From the NCBI GenBank assembly GCA_900546315.1, contig URCP01000075.1, positions 1 through 14,493 of the forward strand: 14,493 nucleotides of DNA, given 5' to 3'. Within the stretch, counting starts at the first letter, position 1; each line of letters starts with the position of its first letter. The notes beneath the pieces are model-generated. The model ran no database searches. It worked only from the letters and a program-made list of their open reading frames with translations, and was not told where the DNA came from. The position numbers were made by a program, and so were the translations under genes. The stretch is from an uncultured Eubacteriales bacterium. Its GTDB lineage: Bacteria > Bacillota > Clostridia > Oscillospirales > CAG-272. Below, piece after piece: positions 5,598 through 14,295 of this stretch.

Positions 5598-6485
5598 ATG
5601 TACGACTTCCGCACAACACGCATATATTATTCAGACCTGTCGGTGCAGCTCGGGGACTACACAGCGACGCTCGACTACGCAGGCTGTGACGAGCCGTGGG
5701 CATGGAACACGGTCAGGCACTCACACACGAACTATGAACTGCACATAATATCCCGCGGCAAAGGCACTCTCGTCACAGACGAAGGAAAGTTCGAGATAAA
5801 CGGCGGGACGATATACCTGACCGGTCCGGGAGTCTACCACAGTCAGTATTCCGGCGCCGACGACCCGATGGACGAGTGCGCGCTGAGATTCAACCTTGAG
5901 CCGCGCCCTCAGCAGTCGTCCGACCGGGAGCTGACGGCTCTGATAAAAAAGCTCGTCGACGAGCCGTTCTTCTTCAGGCGCGGCGGCGGAGACTGCCGGG
6001 AGCTTATCGGTGAAATGATGCGCGAGGCGGGGACGAGGCTCCCCGGGTTCCGCGAGAAGACTTCCGGGTACTTTGTCAGTCTGCTGATAAATCTCGGCAG
6101 GTACGCGGCGGGGGTCGGTGACGAGCCGATGCCGGAGAACCGCACGATCAAGGTCGGAAAGATCGACCTGCGCGCCATGCTCGACACATACTTCTTCGGT
6201 CTTGTCGACTTCGCAACGCCGGAGCGGATAATCGACGACCTTCATATCACCCGCCGCCACCTGTCAAGGCTGATGAGACAGTACTACGGTATGTCATACG
6301 TCGACAAGATAAACGAGCTCCGATGTGAGCACGCGAAGGAGCTCCTGCGCGACAATGTCGTCCCGATATCCGGCGTCTGGTCCGAGGTCGGCTACACGTC
6401 ACAGCAGTATTTCAGCCGCGTGTTCAAGAAACATGTCGGGATGACGTCGTCCGAGTACCGCGCGAAGTTCGCGAAGAAACAATGA
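5598..6485 (+). CDS. AraC-family transcriptional regulator
   Basis: This 295-residue DNA-binding regulator has the standard length and layout. Residues about 15-110 form a cupin-like sensor domain (HSHTNYELHIISRGKGTL at 42-59; GGTIYLTGPGVYHSQY at about 69-84), the type that binds sugars or similar small ligands. Residues about 190-293 carry two helix-turn-helix units. The first includes TPERIIDDLHITRRHLSRLM and the second has the family signature ISGVWSEVGYTSQQYFSRVFKKHVGMTSSEYR. The start at 5598 has AGGAAGG ten bases upstream and a clear promoter. It is monocistronic, closed by the terminator at 6497-6532. It is divergent from the Hsp70-like operon, which is the closest candidate target. 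AraC proteins more often control neighbouring sugar genes; none lies directly beside this one, though the mannosidase and lipoprotein are within 7 kb. The effector is unknown. Confidence 0.93.
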   Translation: MYDFRTTRIYYSDLSVQLGDYTATLDYAGCDEPWAWNTVRHSHTNYELHIISRGKGTLVTDEGKFEINGGTIYLTGPGVYHSQYSGADDPMDECALRFNLEPRPQQSSDRELTALIKKLVDEPFFFRRGGGDCRELIGEMMREAGTRLPGFREKTSGYFVSLLINLGRYAAGVGDEPMPENRTIKVGKIDLRAMLDTYFFGLVDFATPERIIDDLHITRRHLSRLMRQYYGMSYVDKINELRCEHAKELLRDNVVPISGVWSEVGYTSQQYFSRVFKKHVGMTSSEYRAKFAKKQ

Positions 6486-6496
6486 TTTTGCCAAAG

Positions 6497-6532
6497 AAAA
6501 GGAGACCGCCGCGTATGGCAGTCTCCTTTTTT
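6497..6532. terminator. Bidirectional terminator between AraC and LysR genes
   Basis: AAAAGGAGAC (6497-6506) pairs with GTCTCCTTTT (6521-6530), with an inner GCC/GGC stem after one mismatch and a 6-nt loop. T-runs flank it in both reading directions. It lies 11 nt past the AraC stop, and the LysR stop codon (6531-6533) overlaps its edge, so it serves both convergent genes. Confidence 0.88.
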
Positions 6533-7415
6533 ATTCTTCGTTTTCGAGTATCAGTCTCTCAAGCTCCTTCGCGGCGACGCTGAGCGTCTGGTCGCGGCGC
6601 TTCAGCAGACATATGTCGCGCGTGGGGAGCGCGTCCTCGAGGTCTATGACATTGACGCCCGTCGCTCCGGCAAGAAACTCTCTCGGCACAAAGCCTATCC
6701 CGAGGTCAGCCTCGACCATCGGCAGTATCTGATCCGCCGTCGCCGCCTCGATCTCCGGCGCGAATCTGAACCCCTTCTCCTCGAAGAACTCGCTGTAAAG
6801 CTCGTATGTCTTTGTCTCCGCCCCGAGCGAGATCAGCGGCAGAGACGCTATCTCACCGAGCGGCACGCGCCTTCCGACAAGCTCCGGGAACCCGGCGCCG
6901 CAGACGGCAACCTCGTTCAACCGCCTGACCTTCTTCTCTATGAGCGAGGCGACGTCCATAGTCGGCGTCGTGACGACCGCAATGTCCGCGAAACCGTTCT
7001 TCAGAGCCTCGATTGCCTGCGGGGTAGAGTGGTTTCCGATACGCAGGCGTATCTTCGGGTACAGGGCGCGGTATTTTCTCAGCACGGGCAGAAGATGACA
7101 GCGCAGAGCCGTCTCGCTCGCCGCGACCGACACGGAACCGGTCTCGAGATTCTTCGCTGAGATGATCTCCGACTCGCCCGCCTCGATATGTCCGACCGCG
7201 GCGCTTATGTGCGCGTAAAGCTTTTCTCCCTCCGGCGTCAGCCGCATTCCCTGACTGCTCCTGAAAAAGAGCGGGCAGCCGAGCTCGGACTCAAGCGTCT
7301 TTATCGTCCGCGTCAGGTTCGGCTGATTACAGAGAAGCAGCTTCGCCGCCCGAGTGACGTTCCCGCATTTCGCGACGTGGTAGAAAGCATGGTAGTAGTC
7401 GTAATTTATATACAT
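6531..7415 (-). CDS. LysR-family transcriptional regulator
   Basis: This 294-residue LysR-type regulator has the typical length. The N-terminal winged helix-turn-helix is clear at about 4-64 (FYHVAKCGNVTRAAKLLLC, then LTRTIKTLESELGCPLFFR and RLTPEGEKLY). The C-terminal effector domain (about 90-294) has the usual periplasmic-binding-like pattern, including GSVSVAASETA, GFADIAVVTTP and MVEADLGIGFVPREF. The start at 7415 was chosen over an ATG at 7472 because GGAGG lies five bases upstream and because the predicted promoter (7444-7472) would otherwise be inside the gene. It lies downstream of the lipoprotein gene with no terminator between, so it may also receive read-through. LysR genes often control a divergent or adjacent gene; here the best local candidate is the lipoprotein, which is weak evidence. 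The inducer is unknown. Confidence 0.93.
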   Translation of the reverse strand: MYINYDYYHAFYHVAKCGNVTRAAKLLLCNQPNLTRTIKTLESELGCPLFFRSSQGMRLTPEGEKLYAHISAAVGHIEAGESEIISAKNLETGSVSVAASETALRCHLLPVLRKYRALYPKIRLRIGNHSTPQAIEALKNGFADIAVVTTPTMDVASLIEKKVRRLNEVAVCGAGFPELVGRRVPLGEIASLPLISLGAETKTYELYSEFFEEKGFRFAPEIEAATADQILPMVEADLGIGFVPREFLAGATGVNVIDLEDALPTRDICLLKRRDQTLSVAAKELERLILENEE

Positions 7416-7443
7416 TGTGACCTCCGGATCCGGTATACATAAT

Positions 7444-7472
7444 ATTATACAGGAATCAGGAAGATATGTCAA
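7444..7472 (-). promoter_or_regulatory. Sigma-A promoter of the LysR-family gene
   Basis: On the minus strand TTGACA (7472-7467), a 17-nt spacer and TATAAT (7449-7444) match consensus exactly. It lies just after the stop of the lipoprotein gene at 7482. A perfect palindrome CCGGATCCGG at 7424-7433 sits between it and the start codon and touches the Shine-Dalgarno. Confidence 0.87.
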
Positions 7473-7481
7473 GCGAAAATT

Positions 7482-9644
7482 TCAGTTTTTCTCGGAAAGA
7501 TACAGCGAAACGCGGTTCGAGATGATATCCGCGGTCTCCGAGGCGCTCTTCGCGGAGGACAGGAACGCGTCCATCTCCTCAACCACGATGTCCGTGATAC
7601 TCTGCGGCATATTCCCGAAAACATGTGCGCCGTCGAGATATTCATAGAAACTGTCAAACAGCTCCCGGTCAACCTTCACGCAGACGCCCGGCTCGCCCAT
7701 CTCTGTCTCATCAATCGGATTCGTGTCAGCGGACCAGCGGTTGATATTATTTTTGTAGAAGTAATAGTACATCTTCCCTTCGCTCTCCTCCCACGCCTTC
7801 ATGGTGGCTTTCAGCGACGGTATGTTCCGCATCCCGCGCATCTCGTCTATCGTGCAGTCAGGGGAGAGAAGGTAGGTCATGAACGCCGCCGCGCCGTCCT
7901 TCACGCGGCTCTTTTTAACGACCGAGTAATAGCTGTCAGCATAGAGCTCCGCGCGACCTCCGTCACGCGACGGATAACCGCATATATCCGCGCCCGCGTC
8001 GCCGAAGATATTCAGAGTCATCGCGTAGTCTGAAATCGCGCCGATCCGCGCCTGATAGAACATTATCTCGCCTGCCGCGTAGTGGTTCGCGCCGTCATAC
8101 ATCGCGTCCTCGTCGTTCTCGGGCAGAGTCATGAGATAATCGAGATAATCGGTGAACGCGCCGGACGAGAAATCACATTTACCGGCTGAAACGTCGACGC
8201 ACTCGTTAAGAACGCTGTTCAGCATCTGTCCGTTCACCGCCGCGCGGTTTATAGCCATGAACAGCCGCTTACCGCCTGAATTTTTCGCGAGTTCGATTAT
8301 CTTTCCGACGTCGAAATCCTCACCGACAGTTCCCTTTTGCACAGCGAGCGTATTCAGCACAAACTCCTGCGGTATCGCCGCGAGAATGCCGTCGCGCTCC
8401 ATGGCCTCGCTGACACAGCCGAACATCTTGTCCTTCTCAAACCCCGGCAGCTCGTACAGGTCGGCGAAGAGACCCTTCGACGCGTATTTCGTAATGCTGT
8501 CCGGATCGCTCATACTTATGATATCCCCGACATTCCCGGCGACGATATCCGCGTCGAGGCGCGACATGAGCGACTGCCAGTCGCCTGTGCTGTTTTTCGA
8601 CGCGTATTCCTCGCATTTTATGTAGTACTCGTTCTGCGACTGATTGAACTTCACGGCGGCGAGGGGGATCATGTTCCTGCCGTTCTCTATGTACGTGACC
8701 TTCACGACCTTCATGTCGGTCAGCAGCCTGTCGTCGGTCTTCGTGTATTTCCAGAGTCCGCGCTCGCCGCCGACCCCGTCGCTGCCGTACATATATATCG
8801 TCTCCGGGTCAGCCACAGCGAGCTTTCTGTTCCCGGACCCTACGAGCGACGAGTTCACGAAGTTCATGATCTCGCCGGTGTCGACACCGTTTTCGGTAAG
8901 GTCTCCGTATCCGATGCCGTTCTCGTCTGTCCGGTAGAAATCGTGCCCCTCTCCGAAGAACAGGCTGCCGCTGCCGGCGGCGTCAAGCCACTCGGAACTG
9001 TTTTCGAGCCTGCCGTCCGAGAGTATCATGTGGTATCCCATGCCCCAGACGTGAAGCGTGCCGTTCCTGTCGGCGGCGAGTCCGTTCGCCTGTTCAGGAA
9101 GCTCTGATGTCATTTCGGTCTTTCCGTCAGGCGAGATCATGGCGAATGTCTTGCTGCCGGCGATATACCAGCATCCGTCACCCGACGCGGCATAGACACC
9201 CCAGAAATTGTCCCCGAGGTCAATCACACTGTCGGCGACAAGTGAGAATACCAGATTCCCGTCCTTCACGCACTCGAGTGTGTAGACAGTCCTGAAGGTC
9301 TCCTCGTCAAAACTGTTCACGACGCAGAGAACGCCGTCTTTCCCGACCGCGATATCCGACGCGGAGCCGGAAATCGGCAGCTTTTCGACCGAAACCGTCA
9401 TGTCCGCCGTATTCACGACCGCCATCGCCGGAGAATTGTCGTCCCGCAGCTCGCCGACGACACACAGCTTCCCGTCCGAGAACGCGAGCTTGCCGTTCGT
9501 CCAGAAGCCCTCGCCGAGGTCTACTCCGGTCTTCGTGAAGACCCCGGTCAGCAGCGCGTCGTCGCTCTCCTCCCCGCAGGAGACGGCGGCAAGCGACACG
9601 AGCGTCATGGCGATGATGATTATTAATGTTGATAAGCGTTTCAT
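7482..9644 (-). CDS. Lipoprotein: propeller-like N-half fused to extracellular solute-binding domain
   Basis: This 720-residue predicted surface lipoprotein has signal peptide MKRLSTLIIIIAMTLVSLAA and a lipobox ending at C23 (AVSC). Residues about 45-300 contain recurring beta-strand units of the form DIAVGKDGVLCVVN, AADRNGTLHVWG and MISPDGK, which suggest a beta-propeller. From about 310 it resembles family-1 ABC solute-binding proteins: AVKFNQSQNEYYIKCEEY, DADIVAGNVGDIISMSDP, then KYASKGLFADLYELPG and the later VVKKSRVKDGAAAFMTYLL. Such proteins deliver sugars to an ABC permease, but no permease gene is in the window and the protein is much longer than the usual 400-450 residues. Start: GGAGG eight bases upstream. 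It follows the mannosidase but is separated by a strong terminator, and I see no convincing promoter in 9645-9729. A mannoside ligand is an inference from that neighbour. Confidence 0.85.
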   Translation of the reverse strand: MKRLSTLIIIIAMTLVSLAAVSCGEESDDALLTGVFTKTGVDLGEGFWTNGKLAFSDGKLCVVGELRDDNSPAMAVVNTADMTVSVEKLPISGSASDIAVGKDGVLCVVNSFDEETFRTVYTLECVKDGNLVFSLVADSVIDLGDNFWGVYAASGDGCWYIAGSKTFAMISPDGKTEMTSELPEQANGLAADRNGTLHVWGMGYHMILSDGRLENSSEWLDAAGSGSLFFGEGHDFYRTDENGIGYGDLTENGVDTGEIMNFVNSSLVGSGNRKLAVADPETIYMYGSDGVGGERGLWKYTKTDDRLLTDMKVVKVTYIENGRNMIPLAAVKFNQSQNEYYIKCEEYASKNSTGDWQSLMSRLDADIVAGNVGDIISMSDPDSITKYASKGLFADLYELPGFEKDKMFGCVSEAMERDGILAAIPQEFVLNTLAVQKGTVGEDFDVGKIIELAKNSGGKRLFMAINRAAVNGQMLNSVLNECVDVSAGKCDFSSGAFTDYLDYLMTLPENDEDAMYDGANHYAAGEIMFYQARIGAISDYAMTLNIFGDAGADICGYPSRDGGRAELYADSYYSVVKKSRVKDGAAAFMTYLLSPDCTIDEMRGMRNIPSLKATMKAWEESEGKMYYYFYKNNINRWSADTNPIDETEMGEPGVCVKVDRELFDSFYEYLDGAHVFGNMPQSITDIVVEEMDAFLSSAKSASETADIISNRVSLYLSEKN

Positions 9645-9729
9645 ATGAAGTACCTCCGTTTTTGTTCTTCATATATAGAGACGCAATTCTTTCCCGAAAT
9701 GTTCCGTTTTCCGAAAAAATTTTCAGATA

Positions 9730-9760
9730 AAAAAGCCGTGTGAAGACCACACGGCTTTTT
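9730..9760. terminator. Strong intrinsic terminator after the alpha-mannosidase gene
   Basis: AAAAAGCCGTGTG (9730-9742) and CACACGGCTTTTT (9748-9760) form a perfect 13-bp stem with a 5-nt loop, with T-runs in both orientations. It ends the mannosidase transcript and separates it from the downstream lipoprotein gene. Confidence 0.93.
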
Positions 9761-9799
9761 CGAGCGCCGGACAACCGTCAGACGCACATATTTATCTGT

Positions 9800-12142
9800 T
9801 TACCACTCGATAAGGTCGACTTCGCGCCCATCCGCGATAGTGTGAACCTCGTGAGCCCTTGTTCCGATCTCTGTCTTCTCGCCGAAGAGCCTGACTCCGA
9901 CCTTCGCGTCCTTACCGTCAAGCTCCACAAATCTGAGAACCTTTCCGCCGTCCTCGCCGCGCTTGACCGCTGTGACGACGATGTTGCCGCTGTCGGCCTC
10001 AAAGCCTCTGAACTCATCCGCGAGGGTTCCCTTGTGGTAGGTGTCGTGGAGCGGCTTCGGAGCGAGATTGAACTCGTCGGCGCGTCTCTTCGCGTCGGCG
10101 CGGGTCGTGAACGGGAAGAGAGTATATCTGAAGGTGGAAACTCCCTGCTCCATATACTCGCAGAACTCGTCGCGCGCGCCGAAGTGGTCGTTGATGATGC
10201 AGCTTCTGAATATGGTCGGACGCATCAGCTTGTCGGTCGTGTCATAACCGTAGGTGATATCGCTCGCGTAGCCGATATTTCCGGTGGCGAGCCACTCCGC
10301 GCAAGGCTCCTCGCCGGTGCCGAGCGGGCGCTCGATGCTTCCGAACGGAATCGAGGAAATGACCTTGTCTCCCGCCGGGAAAGTCAGCTTGAAGGCGCGG
10401 TGCTTCTCGTGGAAGTCGACCGTGAGCTCTACCTTTATCTCGTCGCTGTCCTTCTTGAGCGTGTAGTCGCGTCTGAGCACAGAGCTTCCGAATCTCGTCT
10501 CGACGCGGAGGGTCGATCTGACATCGCCCTCCTCGATAATGCTGAACACAGGCTCGCCGAAGGAGCCGGCGTCCGCGCCGAGGTACACCTTGTCATGCGC
10601 CCAAGTGTCGCAATTTGTCTCGTCGAGCAGGACCGTTCCGGTCTCGCCAGAGAGTATGTCCTCACCGGTACGCTTGTCGACAAAGCCCGAAATCTCGCCG
10701 GTCTTCCCACTAAACACGACCTTTACGAGATCATTCTCGAGAGAGTTCTCGGTGACTCCGACAGCATTTTTCACGGTCGGCTCGCCCTCGGTGAAGATTC
10801 TGTAAAGCTTGTATCCGAGAGCCGGAACCTTCGCGATGAACGCCGTGCCGTACTTTTCCCCGCCGTTCGTGAACTCGGCGCGGACCTTCTGGATCGCGAC
10901 CTCATTGCCCTCGTCGTCAGTGATCTTCGACGCCAAGGACGTTATCTCAACGACAGCCTCGACGTCCCACGCGTGCAGGTTGAAGACGAACACTGGAGCG
11001 CCGAGCTTTCCGCAGCTCCAGAGGCGCCAGTTGATCTTTGCGGTCGGCATCGTCTCGTCGTGCAGGGTATCGACATTCAGAGCAATACGGGTCATAGCCG
11101 TGTTTGTCGCCTGCTCCGCGATCGACATTACCTCGCCGTAGAGATAGGACGCGTCCTTGTAGGCGCTCTTTATCGCGCAGCCGCCCATGATATCGTGGAA
11201 CTGATTGAACAGGACATTCTTCCATGCCTTCTTCAGCTTCTCGGACGGATAATTGTCCTCACCGGTCAGCTTATCGGCGAGAACAGAGAGTGCCTCCGCC
11301 TCATAGAGCGCGTACTCGGCGGCGCGGTTCGAGCGCTTCACGTAACTGAGCGCGCTGTAGCAGCCGCGGGCGTGGTGCTGGAGCTCGTCCTTCACGACCT
11401 TCACGTCGTTGTTCTTCGTGTCCTCAAAATACTCGTCGGGGGTCGAGTAAAAGACGCCCTCCGGCTTGTGGTTCGCGTTGATCTCGTTTATCAGCATGAC
11501 GGTCGGTCCGCCGCCGTGGTTGCCGACGCCGTAGAACGCCATCAGCGGCTTCTCAGCGGTTGATCTCGCGATCACGTCGTCGAGCTGATCCATATTGGTG
11601 ACGCAGTAGCAATGCGGTATCCTGTACGCGCGGACGCTTGAGCCGTCGGGGCTTTCCCAGACGAAGAGATCGTCCAGATCCGCGTTCTCGTGCGGTCCCG
11701 GACGCATGAAGACATAATTCTTCATACCGCTCTGTCTGAGAATCATCGGTATCGACGCGTTGTGACCAAAGGAGTCGACATTATATCCGGTTTTCGCTGT
11801 AATTCCGAACTTCTCCTTGAAATAACGCTGAGAGATAAGCGAATGTCTCACGAGGCTCTCTCCGGACGGGATATTGCAGTCCGGCTGTAAGAACCAGCCG
11901 CCGACGATGTTCCAGCGCCCCTCCTTAACTCTCTGCCGTATCTCCGCGAACATCTCCGGGTCAACCTTCTCGATCCACTCATAGTAGACCGCGCAGGCGC
12001 TCGTGAACCTGAAGTCCGGGTAATCGTTCATTCTGTCAAGCGCGCTCCTGAAGGTCGCGCGGATCTCGGAGAAGCCCTCCTGCCAGCGCCAGAGCCAGAC
12101 GGGGTCGATATGCGCGTTTCCTATAAGATAGGTCTTTTTCAT
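9800..12142 (-). CDS. GH38 alpha-mannosidase
   Basis: Retaining exo-alpha-mannosidase of glycoside hydrolase family 38, a zinc enzyme that releases mannose from alpha-mannosides. The 780 residues show the family landmarks: NAHIDPVW with zinc ligands H11 and D13; NVDSFGH with D123, the expected nucleophile and third ligand; GVGNHGGGPT at about 205-214; and FNQFHDIMGG with H316, the fourth ligand. The N-terminal catalytic barrel is about 1-260, the helical middle domain about 265-360, and the rest is beta-sandwich. There is no signal peptide, so it acts in the cytosol on imported oligosaccharides such as N-glycan or yeast mannan fragments; the linkage preference cannot be read from sequence. 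It is somewhat shorter than many bacterial members. AAGGA lies 11 bases before the start. It is a single-gene unit with its own promoter and terminator. Confidence 0.95.
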   Translation of the reverse strand: MKKTYLIGNAHIDPVWLWRWQEGFSEIRATFRSALDRMNDYPDFRFTSACAVYYEWIEKVDPEMFAEIRQRVKEGRWNIVGGWFLQPDCNIPSGESLVRHSLISQRYFKEKFGITAKTGYNVDSFGHNASIPMILRQSGMKNYVFMRPGPHENADLDDLFVWESPDGSSVRAYRIPHCYCVTNMDQLDDVIARSTAEKPLMAFYGVGNHGGGPTVMLINEINANHKPEGVFYSTPDEYFEDTKNNDVKVVKDELQHHARGCYSALSYVKRSNRAAEYALYEAEALSVLADKLTGEDNYPSEKLKKAWKNVLFNQFHDIMGGCAIKSAYKDASYLYGEVMSIAEQATNTAMTRIALNVDTLHDETMPTAKINWRLWSCGKLGAPVFVFNLHAWDVEAVVEITSLASKITDDEGNEVAIQKVRAEFTNGGEKYGTAFIAKVPALGYKLYRIFTEGEPTVKNAVGVTENSLENDLVKVVFSGKTGEISGFVDKRTGEDILSGETGTVLLDETNCDTWAHDKVYLGADAGSFGEPVFSIIEEGDVRSTLRVETRFGSSVLRRDYTLKKDSDEIKVELTVDFHEKHRAFKLTFPAGDKVISSIPFGSIERPLGTGEEPCAEWLATGNIGYASDITYGYDTTDKLMRPTIFRSCIINDHFGARDEFCEYMEQGVSTFRYTLFPFTTRADAKRRADEFNLAPKPLHDTYHKGTLADEFRGFEADSGNIVVTAVKRGEDGGKVLRFVELDGKDAKVGVRLFGEKTEIGTRAHEVHTIADGREVDLIEW

Positions 12143-12196
12143 TTTCCGTATATTCCTTTCCTGAAATCACGGCGGATCACGCCGGTCGTTTATCCT

Positions 12197-12225
12197 ATTC
12201 TACCATAGAGTACGGAATATGTCAA
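12197..12225 (-). promoter_or_regulatory. Sigma-A promoter of the alpha-mannosidase gene
   Basis: On the minus strand TTGACA (12225-12220), a 17-nt spacer and TAGAAT (12202-12197). The predicted start near 12190 gives a leader of about 48 nt. The -35 region shares the 12-mer CGCTTGACATAT with the LysR promoter. Confidence 0.83.
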
Positions 12226-12279
12226 GCGACTGTATGGACGTGTTTTCCCGAGACATGTCCATATCGTGCAACAGAACGG

Positions 12280-12319
12280 AAAAAGCCCCCGGAAGCGGAC
12301 GCGAAATCCGTCTGGGGGC
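12280..12319 (-). terminator. Intrinsic terminator of the 550-residue unknown gene
   Basis: On the minus strand GCCCCC (12319-12314) pairs with GGGGGC (12290-12285), with an inner CGGA/TCCG stem, followed by TTTTT (12284-12280). It starts 8 nt after the stop at 12328. Confidence 0.85.
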
Positions 12320-12327
12320 AATCATAA

Positions 12328-13980
12328 TTATTTATCGTTCTCATCAAGATATCTGACAAGCGACTTGACCCGCTCGTCCCCTCTTCCGCGGAAGGACAAA
12401 CCGGAAAGCACCCGGCGCGCGCCGGAAAAGTCGCCCTGTATCGCGAGGAGCTCGGCGTACTGACATAGCTGCGCGTCGCTCGGCAGCCTGTTGCGCGAGA
12501 TAACGCGGGCGGTCCGGTCGTATTTACCGAGAAAACAGCAATTGCGTGCCTCAACGCCGATCAGCCAGACCGGGAAGATGGTCGAGATGGCAGGAACATA
12601 TTTCACGTTCTCGTCCGCCGCCGCGGCTCTGACCTCGTTATAAGTGTCCCACGCGCTCTTCACGTACTCCTCGGACATGAGAAAATCCTCACGCGCCGCC
12701 TCGTCGTCGCCGCCCAGAAGCCTACGTATGCCATTTATCTGGAACACCTGAGAAAAACGATAATCGAGTTCAGTCATAGTCGGAAGAAAAAAATTTTCGG
12801 GAGGTCGGCACCTGACGGCGCTCCGCAGGCATTCCTCCGTCTGAAAAAGCCGTCTGTCATACCCGTCGTCACCGACAAAGCCTATCGGGCAGTGATACCA
12901 TGAGCCGAATTTTTTCTTGATATACCGGTTATAGAATACATACAGCCGACGGTCAATCACGAATTTCGCGAACTCATAGCACACCCGCGTATACTCTCTG
13001 CGGAACGCTCGCTTCTCCTCCCATCCGAAGCCCTCGTACACCTTCGCGAGCGCGTACAGCTCATCCGGGAACGAGTCGCCGGCAAAACCTCCCGAAAGAT
13101 CGGCGTAGCGCATACGCATGAGTATGTATCTCGAGCGGTCCTTGTAGCTCTTCTCCGGCGGGTCACAGACGAGCCCGCCGAACAGACGTGAACCGACCCT
13201 GAAGCACTCTTCGCGCGAATCCTCGATGAACAGACCGGCGTCACACAGCTGATGATAATAATAGTAAGCAAGCGCGGAGCGCAGACTGCGGTTGTCACTC
13301 TCGAGCTCGAAGCATCTGTCCATTGCCTCTTTCATTCTGTCCTTCAGACACAGCGCCTCAGCCCTCACGCTCTCCTCCTCGCCGCGCGGAATTCTTCCGG
13401 TCGTGACGCGGGTCAGCTTCTTCGCCAGAGCGAACGCGAGCTTGCCGATACAGACAGGGTCATTTCGCACATCCGATTCCGAAATACTGAGATCGGTCGG
13501 AAACTCCGCGATTATATCGTCGAGCCGCCCGTACCGCTGAAGCTCCTCAAGTCTGGTGCAGAAAGCTCCGGACGCCATTCCGTCGCCGTTCAGTATATTA
13601 CCGAACGTCTCCTCATCCACGGCGATGATAAGCGGCACCTCAGTCATGTCGTTTCCGGTCTGGGTGCCGGACGCGTACTTTTTCGCGCGTATCCTGCGCT
13701 TCGCGTCGCGGCAGGAAAGGGCGGTCGGAGACATATCGCCGTATGAAACCTCCAGTCTTCCGTTTCTTATCCGCATCCCGGATATCTCCGCCATCAGGCA
13801 ATTCCTGTCGTCATCCGACCTCTTCAGTGAATAGACAAGCGCGCGCATCCCCATGCCGCACGACGGCTCCTCAAGGCACGGGGAACTGCGGACGGCAGCG
13901 GAAAGACGGTCTCCCGTCAGACAGAAGTGACTCTGTGTATTACCCTCAACGCAAAACGGGTCAGAAATAAGCAGATACAT
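12328..13980 (-). CDS. Unrecognised 550-residue protein, helical-repeat-like C-terminal part
   Basis: I cannot name a family. The first 110 residues (MYLLISDPFCVEGN...) look alpha/beta and hold six cysteines (10, 20, 35, 41, 61, 90), ending in a basic stretch RDAKRRIRAKKYA at about 91-103. From about 140 on it is mainly helical, with paired amphipathic helices such as RLEELQRYGRLDDIIAEFP, KLAFALAKKLT and YAELLAIQGDFSGARRVLS, in the manner of TPR-like repeats. There is no signal peptide or membrane segment, so it is probably cytosolic. The start at 13980 was chosen because AGGAG lies 11 bases upstream and because the promoter (14084-14112) overlaps the alternative ATG at 14112. It is a single-gene unit with its own terminator. 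A scaffolding or regulatory role is a guess from the helical repeats. Confidence 0.8.
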   Translation of the reverse strand: MYLLISDPFCVEGNTQSHFCLTGDRLSAAVRSSPCLEEPSCGMGMRALVYSLKRSDDDRNCLMAEISGMRIRNGRLEVSYGDMSPTALSCRDAKRRIRAKKYASGTQTGNDMTEVPLIIAVDEETFGNILNGDGMASGAFCTRLEELQRYGRLDDIIAEFPTDLSISESDVRNDPVCIGKLAFALAKKLTRVTTGRIPRGEEESVRAEALCLKDRMKEAMDRCFELESDNRSLRSALAYYYYHQLCDAGLFIEDSREECFRVGSRLFGGLVCDPPEKSYKDRSRYILMRMRYADLSGGFAGDSFPDELYALAKVYEGFGWEEKRAFRREYTRVCYEFAKFVIDRRLYVFYNRYIKKKFGSWYHCPIGFVGDDGYDRRLFQTEECLRSAVRCRPPENFFLPTMTELDYRFSQVFQINGIRRLLGGDDEAAREDFLMSEEYVKSAWDTYNEVRAAAADENVKYVPAISTIFPVWLIGVEARNCCFLGKYDRTARVISRNRLPSDAQLCQYAELLAIQGDFSGARRVLSGLSFRGRGDERVKSLVRYLDENDK

Positions 13981-14083
13981 TATTTGCGGTTCTCCTTTCG
14001 CAGACACATCCGCCGCACAAACAATCACTGTAAAAAAGTAAAAAGGTCGCGCCACGGATTCATTATATTCTCCGGATAATAAT

Positions 14084-14112
14084 ATTATATCATTAACGTC
14101 GTGATTTGTCAA
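14084..14112 (-). promoter_or_regulatory. Sigma-A promoter of the 550-residue unknown gene
   Basis: On the minus strand TTGACA (14112-14107), a 17-nt spacer and TATAAT (14089-14084) match consensus exactly. The leader to the chosen start is about 97 nt. Confidence 0.87.
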
Positions 14113-14221
14113 CAGAAAACGATAATATTATTTCAATTTTTTTCAAAATTTTCTGCCGCAATATGTCCGAATGTCAGTAATCGTCAAAACCACTTGTTCA
14201 AACGATCCGACATATCATTTT

Positions 14222-14243
14222 TTTCATGGATTTTTTCATGAAA
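14222..14243. repeat. TTTCATG/CATGAAA inverted repeat upstream of tRNA promoter
   Basis: A perfect 7-bp inverted repeat with an 8-nt T-rich spacer, ending 23 bases before the tRNA -35 box. It may be an operator, an upstream promoter element, or only a product of the T-rich sequence. Confidence 0.35.
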
Positions 14244-14266
14244 GGAGAAAAAATTTCAAAAACCCC

Positions 14267-14295
14267 TTGACAAACACTCGCGGATGTGGTATAAT
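14267..14295 (+). promoter_or_regulatory. Consensus stable-RNA promoter for the tRNA genes
   Basis: TTGACA (14267-14272), a 17-nt spacer ending TGG (extended -10), and TATAAT (14290-14295). This is as close to the sigma-A ideal as possible, as expected for a tRNA operon. The first tRNA starts about 37 nt past the predicted start. Confidence 0.92.

Noticed and set aside
9645..9729. A promoter for the lipoprotein gene (TATATA around 9671-9676)
   Set aside because: No recognisable -35 box lies at 16-18 nt spacing, so I could not support a call.
9740..11563. A 607-codon open frame on the plus strand opposite the alpha-mannosidase
   Set aside because: It is entirely antisense to a gene with all GH38 catalytic motifs, has low-complexity Arg/Val/Leu-rich composition, no ribosome site and no family motif. 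Long antisense frames are common opposite GC-rich genes.
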